From Geothrix campi (lineage in GTDB: Bacteria; Acidobacteriota; Holophagae; Holophagales; Holophagaceae): a stretch of 64,000 nt of DNA. A program made the translations under genes and the position numbers. A model generated the notes under the pieces. That model was not told the origin of the DNA, did not search any database, and saw nothing but the letters and a program-made list of their open reading frames with translations. The stretch spans positions 49,487-113,486 of the forward strand of contig NZ_JANHMP010000003.1 of assembly GCF_024609265.1 (NCBI RefSeq). Reading direction: 5' to 3'. Positions within the stretch are counted from its first letter, which is position 1; every line of letters starts with the position of its first letter. Shown here piece by piece: positions 1-7,923 of the stretch.

Positions 1-64
1 TTCTGAAAACCCTGCACACCTCTTTTCGCGCCCTTTCGCGGATTTCGCGGTTTCAGTTTCTGGA

Positions 65-880
65 TCACCCCAGGCCCGCCGCCACCTGGGTGGCCCGCTC
101 GATGCCGCGGGCGACGACGGAGCGGATGCGGCCGTCCTCCAGGGCCAGCAGGCCGGCGATGGTGCAACCGGCGGGAGTGGTGACCTCGTCCTTGAGGGCG
201 GCGGGGTGCCTCCCCGTCTCCAGCACCATGGATGCCGCCCCCAGGGTCATCTGGGCTGCCAATTCCAGTGCCACGGCCCGGGGCAGACCGCACTGGACCC
301 CGCCCTCGGCCAGGGCTTCGAGAATGACGAACATGAAGGCCGGACCGCTGGCGCTGAGGCCCGTGACCGCGTCCATGTGCCGCTCATCCAGGTCCATGAC
401 GCGGCCGAGGGGCTCGAAGAGGGCCCGGGCCTGGGCCAGCTGGGCCTCGGTAACCCCCTGCCCCGCGGCCAGCACCGTCATGCCCCGGCGGATGGAGCAG
501 GGCGTGTTGGGCATGGCCCGCACCAGGGGCGTGCCCTCTGGCGTGTGGGCCGCCAGGAATTCCAGAGTCGTGCCCGCGGCGATGGAGACCACCAGGGGGT
601 GGTGGTCCAGGGCCCCCGAGGCGGCCAAGCCCGCCAGCAGGCCCTTCAGCTCCTTGGGTTTCACGCAGAGCAGCACCACTTTCGCGCGCCGTACCACCTC
701 GCTGGCATCGTTCGAGAGCGCGATGCCCAGGGCCTCGGCCCGGGTGCGTGCCGCTCCGGGGTGCCGCGTGGCGGCATGGATGCGGTCGGCGGGATAGCCC
801 GAAGCCTCCACCAGGCCGGCGCTGATGGCCTGGCCCATGGTGCCGAAACCGAGGATGGCGAGTTGGGGATGGCGGCTCAT
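65..880 (-). CDS. proC: Pyrroline-5-carboxylate reductase
   Basis: Cytosolic enzyme that reduces 1-pyrroline-5-carboxylate to L-proline with NAD(P)H, the last step of proline synthesis. The 271-residue product has the N-terminal Rossmann motif GFGTMG (residues 11-16). It ends with the ProC dimerisation region and its signature TTPAGCTIAGL (about 234-244). The start was set at the ATG preceded by AGGGAG; an in-frame ATG 24 codons upstream would put the start inside the terminator hairpin and lacks family sequence. The gene lies directly behind a leader peptide plus terminator on the same strand, so expression is probably controlled by attenuation. Family assignment is secure. Confidence 0.95.
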   Translation of the reverse strand: MSRHPQLAILGFGTMGQAISAGLVEASGYPADRIHAATRHPGAARTRAEALGIALSNDASEVVRRAKVVLLCVKPKELKGLLAGLAASGALDHHPLVVSIAAGTTLEFLAAHTPEGTPLVRAMPNTPCSIRRGMTVLAAGQGVTEAQLAQARALFEPLGRVMDLDERHMDAVTGLSASGPAFMFVILEALAEGGVQCGLPRAVALELAAQMTLGAASMVLETGRHPAALKDEVTTPAGCTIAGLLALEDGRIRSVVARGIERATQVAAGLG

Positions 881-897
881 GGCGACTCCCTGGAACG

Positions 898-924
898 AAA
901 AACCCCCGCCGATGAGGGCGGGGG
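898..924 (-). terminator. Rho-independent terminator in the proC leader
   Basis: Read on the minus strand, an 8-bp GC stem (GGCGGGGG paired with CCCCCGCC) is followed at once by five U residues. It ends about 17 bases before the proC start codon, so it must be bypassed for proC to be transcribed from any promoter further upstream. Its 5' arm can instead pair with GCGGGGG at 969-975, an antiterminator option. Confidence 0.8.
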
Positions 925-948
925 TGGATGGCGGGACCTGGAACCAGG

Positions 949-1020
949 TCAACTCGTCGTGCGACTCCCCCCCGCACTCAAGGTGCTAGGGCGCGGGTGG
1001 ACGACCAGAATGAGGATCAT
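949..1020 (-). CDS. Putative leader peptide with Ile-Leu-Ile-Leu-Val-Val run
   Basis: A 23-codon reading frame that begins MILILVVH and ends with TGA. It is followed by a GC hairpin, a second palindrome (935-950) and the terminator at 898-924, all upstream of proC on the same strand. Six consecutive branched-chain codons at positions 2-7 are what ribosome-mediated attenuators of ilv/leu operons use. Two proline codons follow at 9 and 11. The ATG has no Shine-Dalgarno but lies 7 nt after a TATATT box, so the transcript may be leaderless. No homologue is claimed; the call rests on architecture alone. Confidence 0.55.
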   Translation of the reverse strand: MILILVVHPRPSTLSAGGSRTTS

Positions 1021-1027
1021 GCGGACC

Positions 1028-1033
1028 AATATA
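1028..1033 (-). promoter_or_regulatory. Candidate -10 box (TATATT) for the proC leader
   Basis: TATATT on the minus strand ends 7 nt before the leader-peptide ATG, which puts the expected transcription start at or next to that ATG. No convincing -35 hexamer is seen 16-18 bp upstream. Confidence 0.4.
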
Positions 1034-1064
1034 GCGGGATCAGACCCCCGGCGGGAGAAAACAG

Positions 1065-1409
1065 CTACTGGTCCCGCCCCTGCCCCAGGGTCCACCAGAC
1101 GCAGTCTTCCAGATCGGAGACGACGAAACCTTGGCGCATCTCGGAGATGAGCTGGAAGGTATCGCCCACGGGGCTGTGGAAGCCCGTGGTGATCTCGCCC
1201 GGACCCGAGCGCACCCCGAAGAAGAACTCGGACTGTTCGAGGCCCAGGCGTAGCGCGGTCTCCTGGAGGGCTTCGCGGTGATCCATGCCCTCGGGAATGC
1301 CCTGGATCACCTGCACGGTTTCGCCCGCAATGATCGTGGGCGCGTAGGCTGCGGCACCCTGGTCCTCCAGCACCGCGAGGGTGATGTGGGTGAACTCCTG
1401 GAGGTCCAT
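1065..1409 (-). CDS. Conserved-looking hypothetical protein
   Basis: A soluble acidic protein of about 114 residues that I do not recognise. It has no signal peptide, membrane segment or obvious catalytic motif, and is rich in Glu, Gln and Thr. It probably starts at the ATG that overlaps the gltX stop codon (TGATG), with GGAG 11 nt upstream. An ATG three codons earlier is also possible but sits only 2 nt after the GGAG. The overlap implies translational coupling to gltX, so it is probably the last gene of the gltX transcript. Confidence 0.6.
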   Translation of the reverse strand: MDLQEFTHITLAVLEDQGAAAYAPTIIAGETVQVIQGIPEGMDHREALQETALRLGLEQSEFFFGVRSGPGEITTGFHSPVGDTFQLISEMRQGFVVSDLEDCVWWTLGQGRDQ

Positions 1410-2881
1410 CAGAGCCATCGCTCCAGACGCGCCACCACCTCCGCGCGTCCCACGAGCATCAGAGTGTCGAAGATGCCCGGACTGACCGGCTTGCCGCAGA
1501 GGGCCACCCGCAGGGCCTGGGCCAGGTCCTTGGTCTTGAGGTCGTGGCGCTCGAGGATGCCGGCGAACGCGGCCTCCAGCCCTTCGTGGGTGTAGTCCGC
1601 AAGCTGGCTCACCTCCTGGAGGGCGGGCTTCACAGCCGGCGTCATGAACTTCTCCACCGCCTTGTCGTCGAAGGCGGCGGGCCGCTCGAACGCGAACCGC
1701 AGGGCCTCGGCCATGTCCGTGAGCGACTTGCCCTTCTGCGTGGCCTGGATGGCCTGGGCCTTCCAGCCCTCAGGCTTCCCGGTCCAGCCGGCCGGCATGA
1801 AGGGCCGCAGGTGCGGCTCCAGTTCCTGCCAGGAGGCCCGCTGGATGAGCTTCTGGTTCAGCCACTGGAGCTTGTCCATGTCGAAGCGGGCGGCGCTCTT
1901 CTGGCAATCGGCCAGGTCGAAGAGCTGGATCATCTGCTCGTCCGTGAGCAGTTCCTCTTCGGCGGTCTCCACGGCCTTGCCATCAATCTTGGGGGTCCAG
2001 GAGAGGCGTGCCAGGGCCAGGCGAACAGCGGATGGCAGCAGGCCCATGGCCTGGTACTCGGTGATGCTGGTGGCGCCGTGGCGCTTGCTGAGCTTGGCGC
2101 CGTCGGCCCCCAGGATCATGGGCACGTGGGCGAAGGCGGGCAGGTCGTAGCCAAAGGCGGCGAACAGCGGGATCTGCTTGGGGGTGTTGTTCAGGTGGTC
2201 GTCCCCCCGGATCACATGGGTCACCTCCATGTGGGTGTCGTCCACCACCACGCAGAAGTTGTACGTGGGTACGCCGATGTCGCCAGGGCCCTCGCCGGTG
2301 CGGGCGATGATCCAGTCGTCCAGGCTGTCCGCCGGGAAGCGGGTTTCGCCCTTGATCAGGTCGGGCACCACGATGTCCCCGTCCACCGGCATGCGGAAAC
2401 GGATGGCGGCGGGCTGGCTGGCGTCATGGTTCGCGCTGGCGCAGCCCTTCCCCGCATCCAGCCCCCGGTTGTACTGGAAGACCTTGCCCGCGGCTTCCAC
2501 GGCCTTGCGCCGTTCGTCCAGGATCTCCCTTGAACAGCGGCAGCGGTAGGCGAGGCCCTTGTCCAGCAGCTCCTGGATCTTGGTCCGATAGAGGTCCATG
2601 CGCTGCATCTGGCGGTAGGGACCGTGCGGTCCCTTCCATCGGGTGGGATCGCCCATGACCGGGCCCTCGTCCCAGTCCAGGCCGCACCAGGCCATGCCCT
2701 CCTCAATGATGCGGATGTTGTCGTCCGTGCTCCGGGAAAGATCCGTGTCCTCGACGCGCAGGATGAAGCGTCCGCCGTGCTTGCGGGCAAAGAGCCAGCA
2801 GAACAGCGCCGTGCGCACCCCGCCAATGTGGAGCATGCCGGTGGGGGACGGTGCGAAGCGGGTGACGACCTGGCGGGACAT
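1409..2881 (-). CDS. gltX: Glutamyl-tRNA synthetase
   Basis: Class I aminoacyl-tRNA synthetase that charges tRNA-Glu. The 490-residue product has the HIGH-type motif HIGG at 18-21 and the KMSKS-type motif KLSKR at 263-267. A Cys pair (C114, C116) sits in the insertion where zinc-containing GluRS enzymes carry their metal site. Length is typical of bacterial GluRS. The start is the MSRQVVTRFAPSPTG methionine, preceded by AGAGG; 12 further in-frame codons upstream do not match the family. Whether it discriminates tRNA-Glu from tRNA-Gln cannot be told here. It overlaps the downstream small gene by one base (TGATG). Confidence 0.95.
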   Translation of the reverse strand: MSRQVVTRFAPSPTGMLHIGGVRTALFCWLFARKHGGRFILRVEDTDLSRSTDDNIRIIEEGMAWCGLDWDEGPVMGDPTRWKGPHGPYRQMQRMDLYRTKIQELLDKGLAYRCRCSREILDERRKAVEAAGKVFQYNRGLDAGKGCASANHDASQPAAIRFRMPVDGDIVVPDLIKGETRFPADSLDDWIIARTGEGPGDIGVPTYNFCVVVDDTHMEVTHVIRGDDHLNNTPKQIPLFAAFGYDLPAFAHVPMILGADGAKLSKRHGATSITEYQAMGLLPSAVRLALARLSWTPKIDGKAVETAEEELLTDEQMIQLFDLADCQKSAARFDMDKLQWLNQKLIQRASWQELEPHLRPFMPAGWTGKPEGWKAQAIQATQKGKSLTDMAEALRFAFERPAAFDDKAVEKFMTPAVKPALQEVSQLADYTHEGLEAAFAGILERHDLKTKDLAQALRVALCGKPVSPGIFDTLMLVGRAEVVARLERWL

Positions 2882-2968
2882 GGAATGGCCTCTGATCAAA
2901 CCCCCAGTGTGCCCCAAGCGCGCTGACTCCGTCTGCGCGCATCTGCAAAACGCGCAGCGTAGTGCGTC

Positions 2969-3856
2969 CTACTTGATATAAAGCTTGAGCTTGATCTCGA
3001 TCGGGCCCTCGCCGCTGAAGAGGCTGCGATCCAGGACGATGGGCACCTCGACCACGCTGCGATGGGGCATGTGGGTGGGCGAGAAGGTGTGGGTCGCCGA
3101 GAAGGCGGAATCCACGGGGAACTCGTCGATCTCTTCCAGCAACTCGCCGGCGGACAGTTCTTCGACCTCCAGGGGCTTGGTGGACTCCGTCATGGCGGGG
3201 GGCGGGGGCGGAGGCGGGGGGGGCGCCCCTCCCGTCAGGACAGTTTGCGGCTCCTCGACCACGCCGCCCCCGTACTTCTCGGCAAGGCTCTTCAGCACCA
3301 GCCGGGCCACACCCGTGAGCGTCTCCTTGACGCCCTCGCCTCGCATGGCGCAGGCCTCGAAGGTGGGGACATGGAAGATGTTGATCTCCTTGTCGAGGGT
3401 GCCCACCGGCAGGGCGTTCGGCGTGTCCCGCTTGTTCCACTGGATCACGTGGGGGATCTTCGACAGATCCGTGCCCTGCTCCTTGAGGTTGGCGATGAGG
3501 TTCTGGAAGCTCTCCTTGTTGCTTTCCAGGGCCGGAGCCTGCGAATCCGCCACGAACACCACCGCGTCGGCGCCGCGCAGCACCAGCTTGCGGGTGGCGT
3601 CATAGAAGACCTGGCCAGGCACGGTATAGAGCTGGACGCGGGTCTTCATGCCCCGGATGGTGCCGAGGTCGATGGGCAGGAAATCGAAGAAGAGCGTGCG
3701 GTCCGTCTGGGTCGCGAGGGACAGCATCTTGCCCCGCCCTTCGCCGGGCAGCGTGTCGTAGACGTGCTGGAGATTCGTCGTTTTCCCACAAAGGCCCGGG
3801 CCGTAGTAGACGATCTTGGCCGTCAGCTCCTTAGTGGCCGCATTGAAAAGCACCAT
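2969..3856 (-). CDS. MglA-like small Ras-type GTPase with C-terminal extension
   Basis: Resembles the MglA family, which controls cell polarity, gliding or type IV pilus switching. The P-loop GPGLCGKT is at 19-26, the switch-II equivalent TVPGQ at 78-82 and the G4 motif NKRD at 141-144. MglA proteins are usually about 195 residues; this one has 295. The extra ~95 residues start with a run of nine prolines (212-220) and continue into an acidic Glu-rich tail and a short basic C-terminus. The extension may recruit partners. No MglB (Roadblock) gene is adjacent. The diverging neighbour is an FHA-domain membrane protein. Confidence 0.85.
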   Translation of the reverse strand: MVLFNAATKELTAKIVYYGPGLCGKTTNLQHVYDTLPGEGRGKMLSLATQTDRTLFFDFLPIDLGTIRGMKTRVQLYTVPGQVFYDATRKLVLRGADAVVFVADSQAPALESNKESFQNLIANLKEQGTDLSKIPHVIQWNKRDTPNALPVGTLDKEINIFHVPTFEACAMRGEGVKETLTGVARLVLKSLAEKYGGGVVEEPQTVLTGGAPPPPPPPPPAMTESTKPLEVEELSAGELLEEIDEFPVDSAFSATHTFSPTHMPHRSVVEVPIVLDRSLFSGEGPIEIKLKLYIK

Positions 3857-3996
3857 GCCTGCACCTTCGCGATGTCCCGGGAAGATTGGCGGGTCTACGG
3901 CAGGCCGTCAAGAAAGAACCGGGATAGGCGTACTATCCCCCAGGCCGCCCCTGATGCGCTACACTTCCGGCCATCCCACCATCCCTGAGGGTTTCC

Positions 3997-4983
3997 ATGG
4001 CCAAGCTGCTGGTGCACGAAAGCGCGGGTATCCGCGAGTTCGAGATCGTGGACAACGAAGTCCACATGGGACGAGAGCTGGACAACACCCTGCGCCTCCC
4101 GGACCCCAGCATCAGCCGCCATCACTGCGTGCTCCGCAAGGTGGGTGGCGGTTACGAGATCCAGGATCTCCAGAGCAGCAACGGGGTGCTGGTGAATGGC
4201 AACCGGGTGCAGTCCTCCCCGCTCAGGAACGGTGACCGCATCACGCTGGGCCAGATCCAGCTCACCTTCCAGGATCCGCTCTCCGAGGTCGGCGCCACGG
4301 TGGCGGTGAGCCGCGAAGATGCACCCCAGCCCCCCCTTGGCACCGTGCGCATGTCCGCCGACCAGCTGGCCGCCATCCACACCGGGAAACCTCTCACGGG
4401 AGACGCCAAAGCCACCGCCCCGGACCAGCCTTCCACCGGGCCCGTCCCCACCCCGGTCAAGGTCGTCCCCCCGGTTCCCCCGGTGGCGCCACTCATGGCA
4501 CCTAGGCCAACCGCCCCGGCCCGGCCCGCGGAACTGTCCTTCCTCGGCTCCCTCCTGCCCCCGATCCCCGACGACGCCCTGACCACAGGGGAGCGCGGCG
4601 ATCTGGTAACTCGCCTGGTGGCCGTTCTCATCGATGTCGTTCCCGCGATCCTCATCTCGATCGTCTTCATGATCCTGTCTGCGGTGCCCTACGTCGGTTG
4701 CATCCTGCTGCCGCTCAATATCGCCGCCCAGCTCGGCTACTACTGGTTCTTCGTGCCATGGTGCGTATCGAAGTACGGTGCCAGCATCGGCAAGAAGGTC
4801 ATGAAGCTGCGGGTGGTGCCCGAAGGAAACCCCCAGGGCCGCATCGATCTCGGACCCGCGATCCTCCGCCAGATCGGCAACTTTCTCTTCCTGAACCTCA
4901 TCGTCCTCGCCGTGAAGGGTGATGAGCGCATCAGCCTCAGCGACATGCTGGCCAAGTCTGAAGTGCTCAAAGTGGACCGCTAG
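3997..4983 (+). CDS. FHA domain protein with C-terminal RDD membrane domain
   Basis: The N-terminal FHA phosphothreonine-binding domain covers about residues 1-95, with the usual GR (25-26), SxxRH (38-42) and SNG/N (61-67) residues. A Pro/Ala-rich linker follows at roughly 105-190. The C-terminal ~125 residues form an RDD-type domain with two or three hydrophobic membrane segments and the GKKVMKLRVV motif typical of that family. It probably anchors phospho-dependent signalling at the inner membrane. The ATG follows GAGGG. The dcd gene begins 2 nt after its stop, so the two are likely cotranscribed. Confidence 0.85.
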   Translation: MAKLLVHESAGIREFEIVDNEVHMGRELDNTLRLPDPSISRHHCVLRKVGGGYEIQDLQSSNGVLVNGNRVQSSPLRNGDRITLGQIQLTFQDPLSEVGATVAVSREDAPQPPLGTVRMSADQLAAIHTGKPLTGDAKATAPDQPSTGPVPTPVKVVPPVPPVAPLMAPRPTAPARPAELSFLGSLLPPIPDDALTTGERGDLVTRLVAVLIDVVPAILISIVFMILSAVPYVGCILLPLNIAAQLGYYWFFVPWCVSKYGASIGKKVMKLRVVPEGNPQGRIDLGPAILRQIGNFLFLNLIVLAVKGDERISLSDMLAKSEVLKVDR

Positions 4984-4985
4984 CG

Positions 4986-5513
4986 GTGATCCTCACCGGC
5001 AAGCAGATCCTCGAAGCCCGGGACCAGGGGAAGATCCGCATCGATCCCTGGAATGAGGTCCAGCTGAACCCCAACAGCTACAACCTGCGCCTGGGCGACG
5101 ATCTGGCCGTCTACACCGACCATGAGCTCGACATGGCCAAGCCCAACGGCATCGAGTTTCTGAAGATCCCTGCCGAGGGCCTGCTGCTGAAGCCTGGGAC
5201 CCTCTACCTGGGACGCACGCTGGAGTACACGGAGACCCACGGCATGGTGCCCATGCTGGAGGGGCGCAGCAGTGTGGGGCGCCTGGGCCTCTTCGTTCAC
5301 GTCACCGCGGGCTTCGGCGACATCGGCTTCTGCGGCTTCTGGACCCTGGAGATCAGCTGCATCCAGCCCGTCCGCATCTACGCCGGCGTCGGCATCTGCC
5401 AGATCTTCTACCACACCATCAGCGGCAGCTACGACAGCTACGAGTCCGGCAAGTACCAGCGCAATTCCGGCATTCAGCCCTCGATGCTGTGGAAGGATTT
5501 CGTGAAGGAGTAG
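4986..5513 (+). CDS. dcd: dCTP deaminase
   Basis: Deaminates dCTP to dUTP, feeding dTMP synthesis. The 175-residue protein has the active-site block RSSVGR (94-99) and the catalytic glutamate in WTLEI (E122). The conserved tail YQRNSGIQPS supports the family. It starts with GTG two bases after the FHA-RDD stop codon and is followed by a strong bidirectional hairpin terminator. Whether it is the plain deaminase or the bifunctional dUMP-forming type cannot be decided from these motifs. Confidence 0.93.
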   Translation: MILTGKQILEARDQGKIRIDPWNEVQLNPNSYNLRLGDDLAVYTDHELDMAKPNGIEFLKIPAEGLLLKPGTLYLGRTLEYTETHGMVPMLEGRSSVGRLGLFVHVTAGFGDIGFCGFWTLEISCIQPVRIYAGVGICQIFYHTISGSYDSYESGKYQRNSGIQPSMLWKDFVKE

Positions 5514-5531
5514 CGCGGCCGCGCATCGCCT

Positions 5532-5573
5532 GATCACGAAAAAGCGGCGCAGGTGCGCCGCTTTTTCGTGATC
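5532..5573. terminator. Bidirectional intrinsic terminator after dcd
   Basis: A perfect 20-bp inverted repeat with a 2-nt loop. The core AGCGGCGCA/TGCGCCGCT is flanked by A5 on one side and T5 on the other, so it can end transcripts of dcd (plus) and of the converging small membrane protein gene (minus). Confidence 0.9.
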
Positions 5574-5598
5574 ACTGCGAGATTTAGGGCCAGGAGAC

Positions 5599-6039
5599 CT
5601 AAGCTTGGGCGCTCATGAGCTTGTTGAATCCGGCGATCTTGACCCACCAGATGATGAGGCAGACGAGAGCGACAGGGCCCGCAAGCACATTCACGAGAGG
5701 AATGAGGCCACAGCACTGCGCGATGCAGGCGATCAGGCCGATGGTGTAACCCGCATCGTCAACATTCTTCCCGTTCTCCGCCGCCCAGCTCTTGATGGAT
5801 TCAGAGACATTCTTCACGACGAAGAAATGCCACACGAGGTTGAACAGGGGGATGAGCATGAGCCAGACCATGCTGGGGTTCATCTTCTGGTGACGTTCTC
5901 CAGTCAGATTCAAGGCCTTCTGCATCGTCAGGATGTAGAAGATCGCGACGGCGATGCCGATCGCTGCGGCCAATAGTGCGAAGATCAGGCACCCTCCGCC
6001 GAGCAAGGCGGCAAGAGCGCTGGAATCGGAATGAGACAT
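5599..6039 (-). CDS. Small integral membrane protein, function unknown
   Basis: 146 residues with about four hydrophobic segments (roughly 10-38, 57-74, 97-113 and 115-131) and a short polar loop containing the GERHQKMNP stretch. I do not recognise the family. It stands alone between a shared terminator and a non-coding gap of about 146 bp that would hold its promoter. The ATG is preceded by GAGGA at good spacing. Confidence 0.75.
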   Translation of the reverse strand: MSHSDSSALAALLGGGCLIFALLAAAIGIAVAIFYILTMQKALNLTGERHQKMNPSMVWLMLIPLFNLVWHFFVVKNVSESIKSWAAENGKNVDDAGYTIGLIACIAQCCGLIPLVNVLAGPVALVCLIIWWVKIAGFNKLMSAQA

Positions 6040-6185
6040 GAATCCTCCTCAACAAAGGCGAAACGCACACTGGAGATACGATCAATAAAATGGCGCAAGA
6101 CGAAAGACTACCCAAAGCATAATTGTGATTTAGGCGAGATACAAGATGCCCACGTCAGACTCTGGCCGGGGAGAGTGGGCCTCTT

Positions 6186-7823
6186 TTAAGAACGAGCCCT
6201 CTGGTCATCCCGTCCCTGGTCGGCCGTCGAACAGTATTGCTCCCACAGCACCTCGAAGGGCCGCACCTCCTGCTCGATACCCTTGAGCAGGAAGCCATCC
6301 AGCTGCCGGAGCTGTTCCTGGCCCACCAGCTCGGCCGTGCGGGGACCGATGACGATCTGGCCGGGCCTGGCCACGCCGCTCTCCAGGCGGGAGGCCAGGT
6401 TCACGGTACTGCCCATGACCGTGTAGTCCATGCGCTTCTCGCAGCCGATGTCACCCGCGAAGGCCTCACCGCTGTTGATCCCGATGCGCATCCTCAGCTC
6501 GGGATAGCCCTCGGGCCGATCCGCATTCAGGGCCCGCAGGGTCTCCTGCATGGCCGCCGCGGCTTCCACCGCGTGCTTCGCATGGTCGGGATCGGGGTTC
6601 GGCGCCCCGAAGAAGGCCATGATGGCATCGCCGATGTACTTGTCGAGGGTGCCACCGCGGCTGAAGATCTGGTCGATCATGGCCTCGAAAGTCCGGTTCA
6701 GGATGCCGGCCAGCACCAGGGGTTCCATGCCTTCGCTCATGCGGGTGAAGCCCGAGATGTCGGCGAAGAGCACGCTGATCTGGCAGCGTTGCGCCTGGAG
6801 GACCGGGGCCTCCTTGCTCTGGCTCGACTTGAGGATCTGGTCCACCACCTGGGGGCTGTGGTACCGCTCGAGCCGCTGGCGGAACTTGGCCTCCCGCTCG
6901 CGCTGGATGCCCACGGCGGCGAAGTTGGCCATGGCGCTGAGCAGGTGCTCGTCCTCGCGCTTGAAGCTGCCCTTGCTGAGGCTCGTCTCCAGGTAGATGA
7001 CGCCCAGGGACTGGTTCTCCACGATGAGCGGGGCGCAGAGGGCCGAGGTGATGCCGTGGATCTTGATGCTCTCCCCCGCGCTGAACCGGGGGTCCATGCG
7101 GGCGTCCGTGGTGAGGATGGCCACCCGGTCCTTCATGGCCGTGCGGGCGATCGTGCGGCTGATGGGGTTGGGGTTGAGGCCCGGCTGCTCCTCCCAGGCC
7201 AACTCGGGCACCAGCTCACCGTTCGCGTCCGCGAGCAGGATGAAGCCGCGCTGGCAGGGGATCTGGGAGGTCACCAGGCTCATGACGGATTCCAGCAGCT
7301 CCGTCAGTCCCGCAGCCCGCAGCAGGGTGCCCGCCATGGTGGCCAGGCGCTGGAACAGGGTCACCGCCTCGCCCGCGGGGTGCTGGCCGCTGGCCTGGGC
7401 CAGCATGGCTTCCAGGCTGGCGTGGGGGACGAGGATCGACCCGGAGGCGTCGAAGGCACGGTCCTCCAGGGAAATCCTGGAGGTGCCGGGCCGCGGCGCC
7501 AGAGTGGTGTTGATCCCCGAGGGGGGCGCGGGCGACGTGTTGTCAGGGACCCACCTCACCATGGCCTCGCCCAGCAGCACCGTATCGCCGGGATGGAGCG
7601 GGGCGGGCTCCGTGAGGGTCGCGCCGTTCAGGGAGGTCCCGTTGAGGGACTTCATGTCCATGACGTGGGGCAGGCCATCCTTGAGGAAGATGCGGGCGTG
7701 GACCCGGCTCACGGCATTGGCCTGGATGCGGATGGTGGCCTGGTCGCCCCGGCCGATGGTCACGCCATCCTCCGTGAGGGTCACGGGATGCAGAGCGCCA
7801 TCAACCTGGAGGGTGAGCTTCAT
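6186..7823 (-). CDS. FHA-GAF-class III adenylate cyclase
   Basis: Predicted cytosolic signal-responsive cyclase of 545 residues. The FHA domain is at about 1-90 (GR at 24-25, NG at 61-62), the GAF sensory domain at about 160-310 and the class III nucleotide cyclase domain at about 345-520. Catalytic residues are intact: metal-binding D355 and D399, the adenine-selecting Lys and Asp (K395, D466), and N475/R479 in NLASR. This favours cAMP rather than cGMP as product. The start was placed at MKLTLQVDG, where the FHA fold begins; an upstream extension would overlap the rimO region. It is divergent from rimO. Confidence 0.9.
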   Translation of the reverse strand: MKLTLQVDGALHPVTLTEDGVTIGRGDQATIRIQANAVSRVHARIFLKDGLPHVMDMKSLNGTSLNGATLTEPAPLHPGDTVLLGEAMVRWVPDNTSPAPPSGINTTLAPRPGTSRISLEDRAFDASGSILVPHASLEAMLAQASGQHPAGEAVTLFQRLATMAGTLLRAAGLTELLESVMSLVTSQIPCQRGFILLADANGELVPELAWEEQPGLNPNPISRTIARTAMKDRVAILTTDARMDPRFSAGESIKIHGITSALCAPLIVENQSLGVIYLETSLSKGSFKREDEHLLSAMANFAAVGIQREREAKFRQRLERYHSPQVVDQILKSSQSKEAPVLQAQRCQISVLFADISGFTRMSEGMEPLVLAGILNRTFEAMIDQIFSRGGTLDKYIGDAIMAFFGAPNPDPDHAKHAVEAAAAMQETLRALNADRPEGYPELRMRIGINSGEAFAGDIGCEKRMDYTVMGSTVNLASRLESGVARPGQIVIGPRTAELVGQEQLRQLDGFLLKGIEQEVRPFEVLWEQYCSTADQGRDDQRARS

Positions 7824-7923
7824 GGCCAATCCGGAGGGGGGATTGAGTTTAGCACGCGAGGCAGACGGCAAAGGCAGGGCGCGGTATTCTATGAGGTTCC
7901 ACCAGCAGGTGGTTGGAGATCCG

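Noticed and set aside
930..1020. tRNA or SRP RNA candidate between proC and the next gene
   Set aside because: The hairpins do not form a cloverleaf, no T-loop or anticodon arm is present, and the SRP core motif is missing. An attenuator leader explains the region better.
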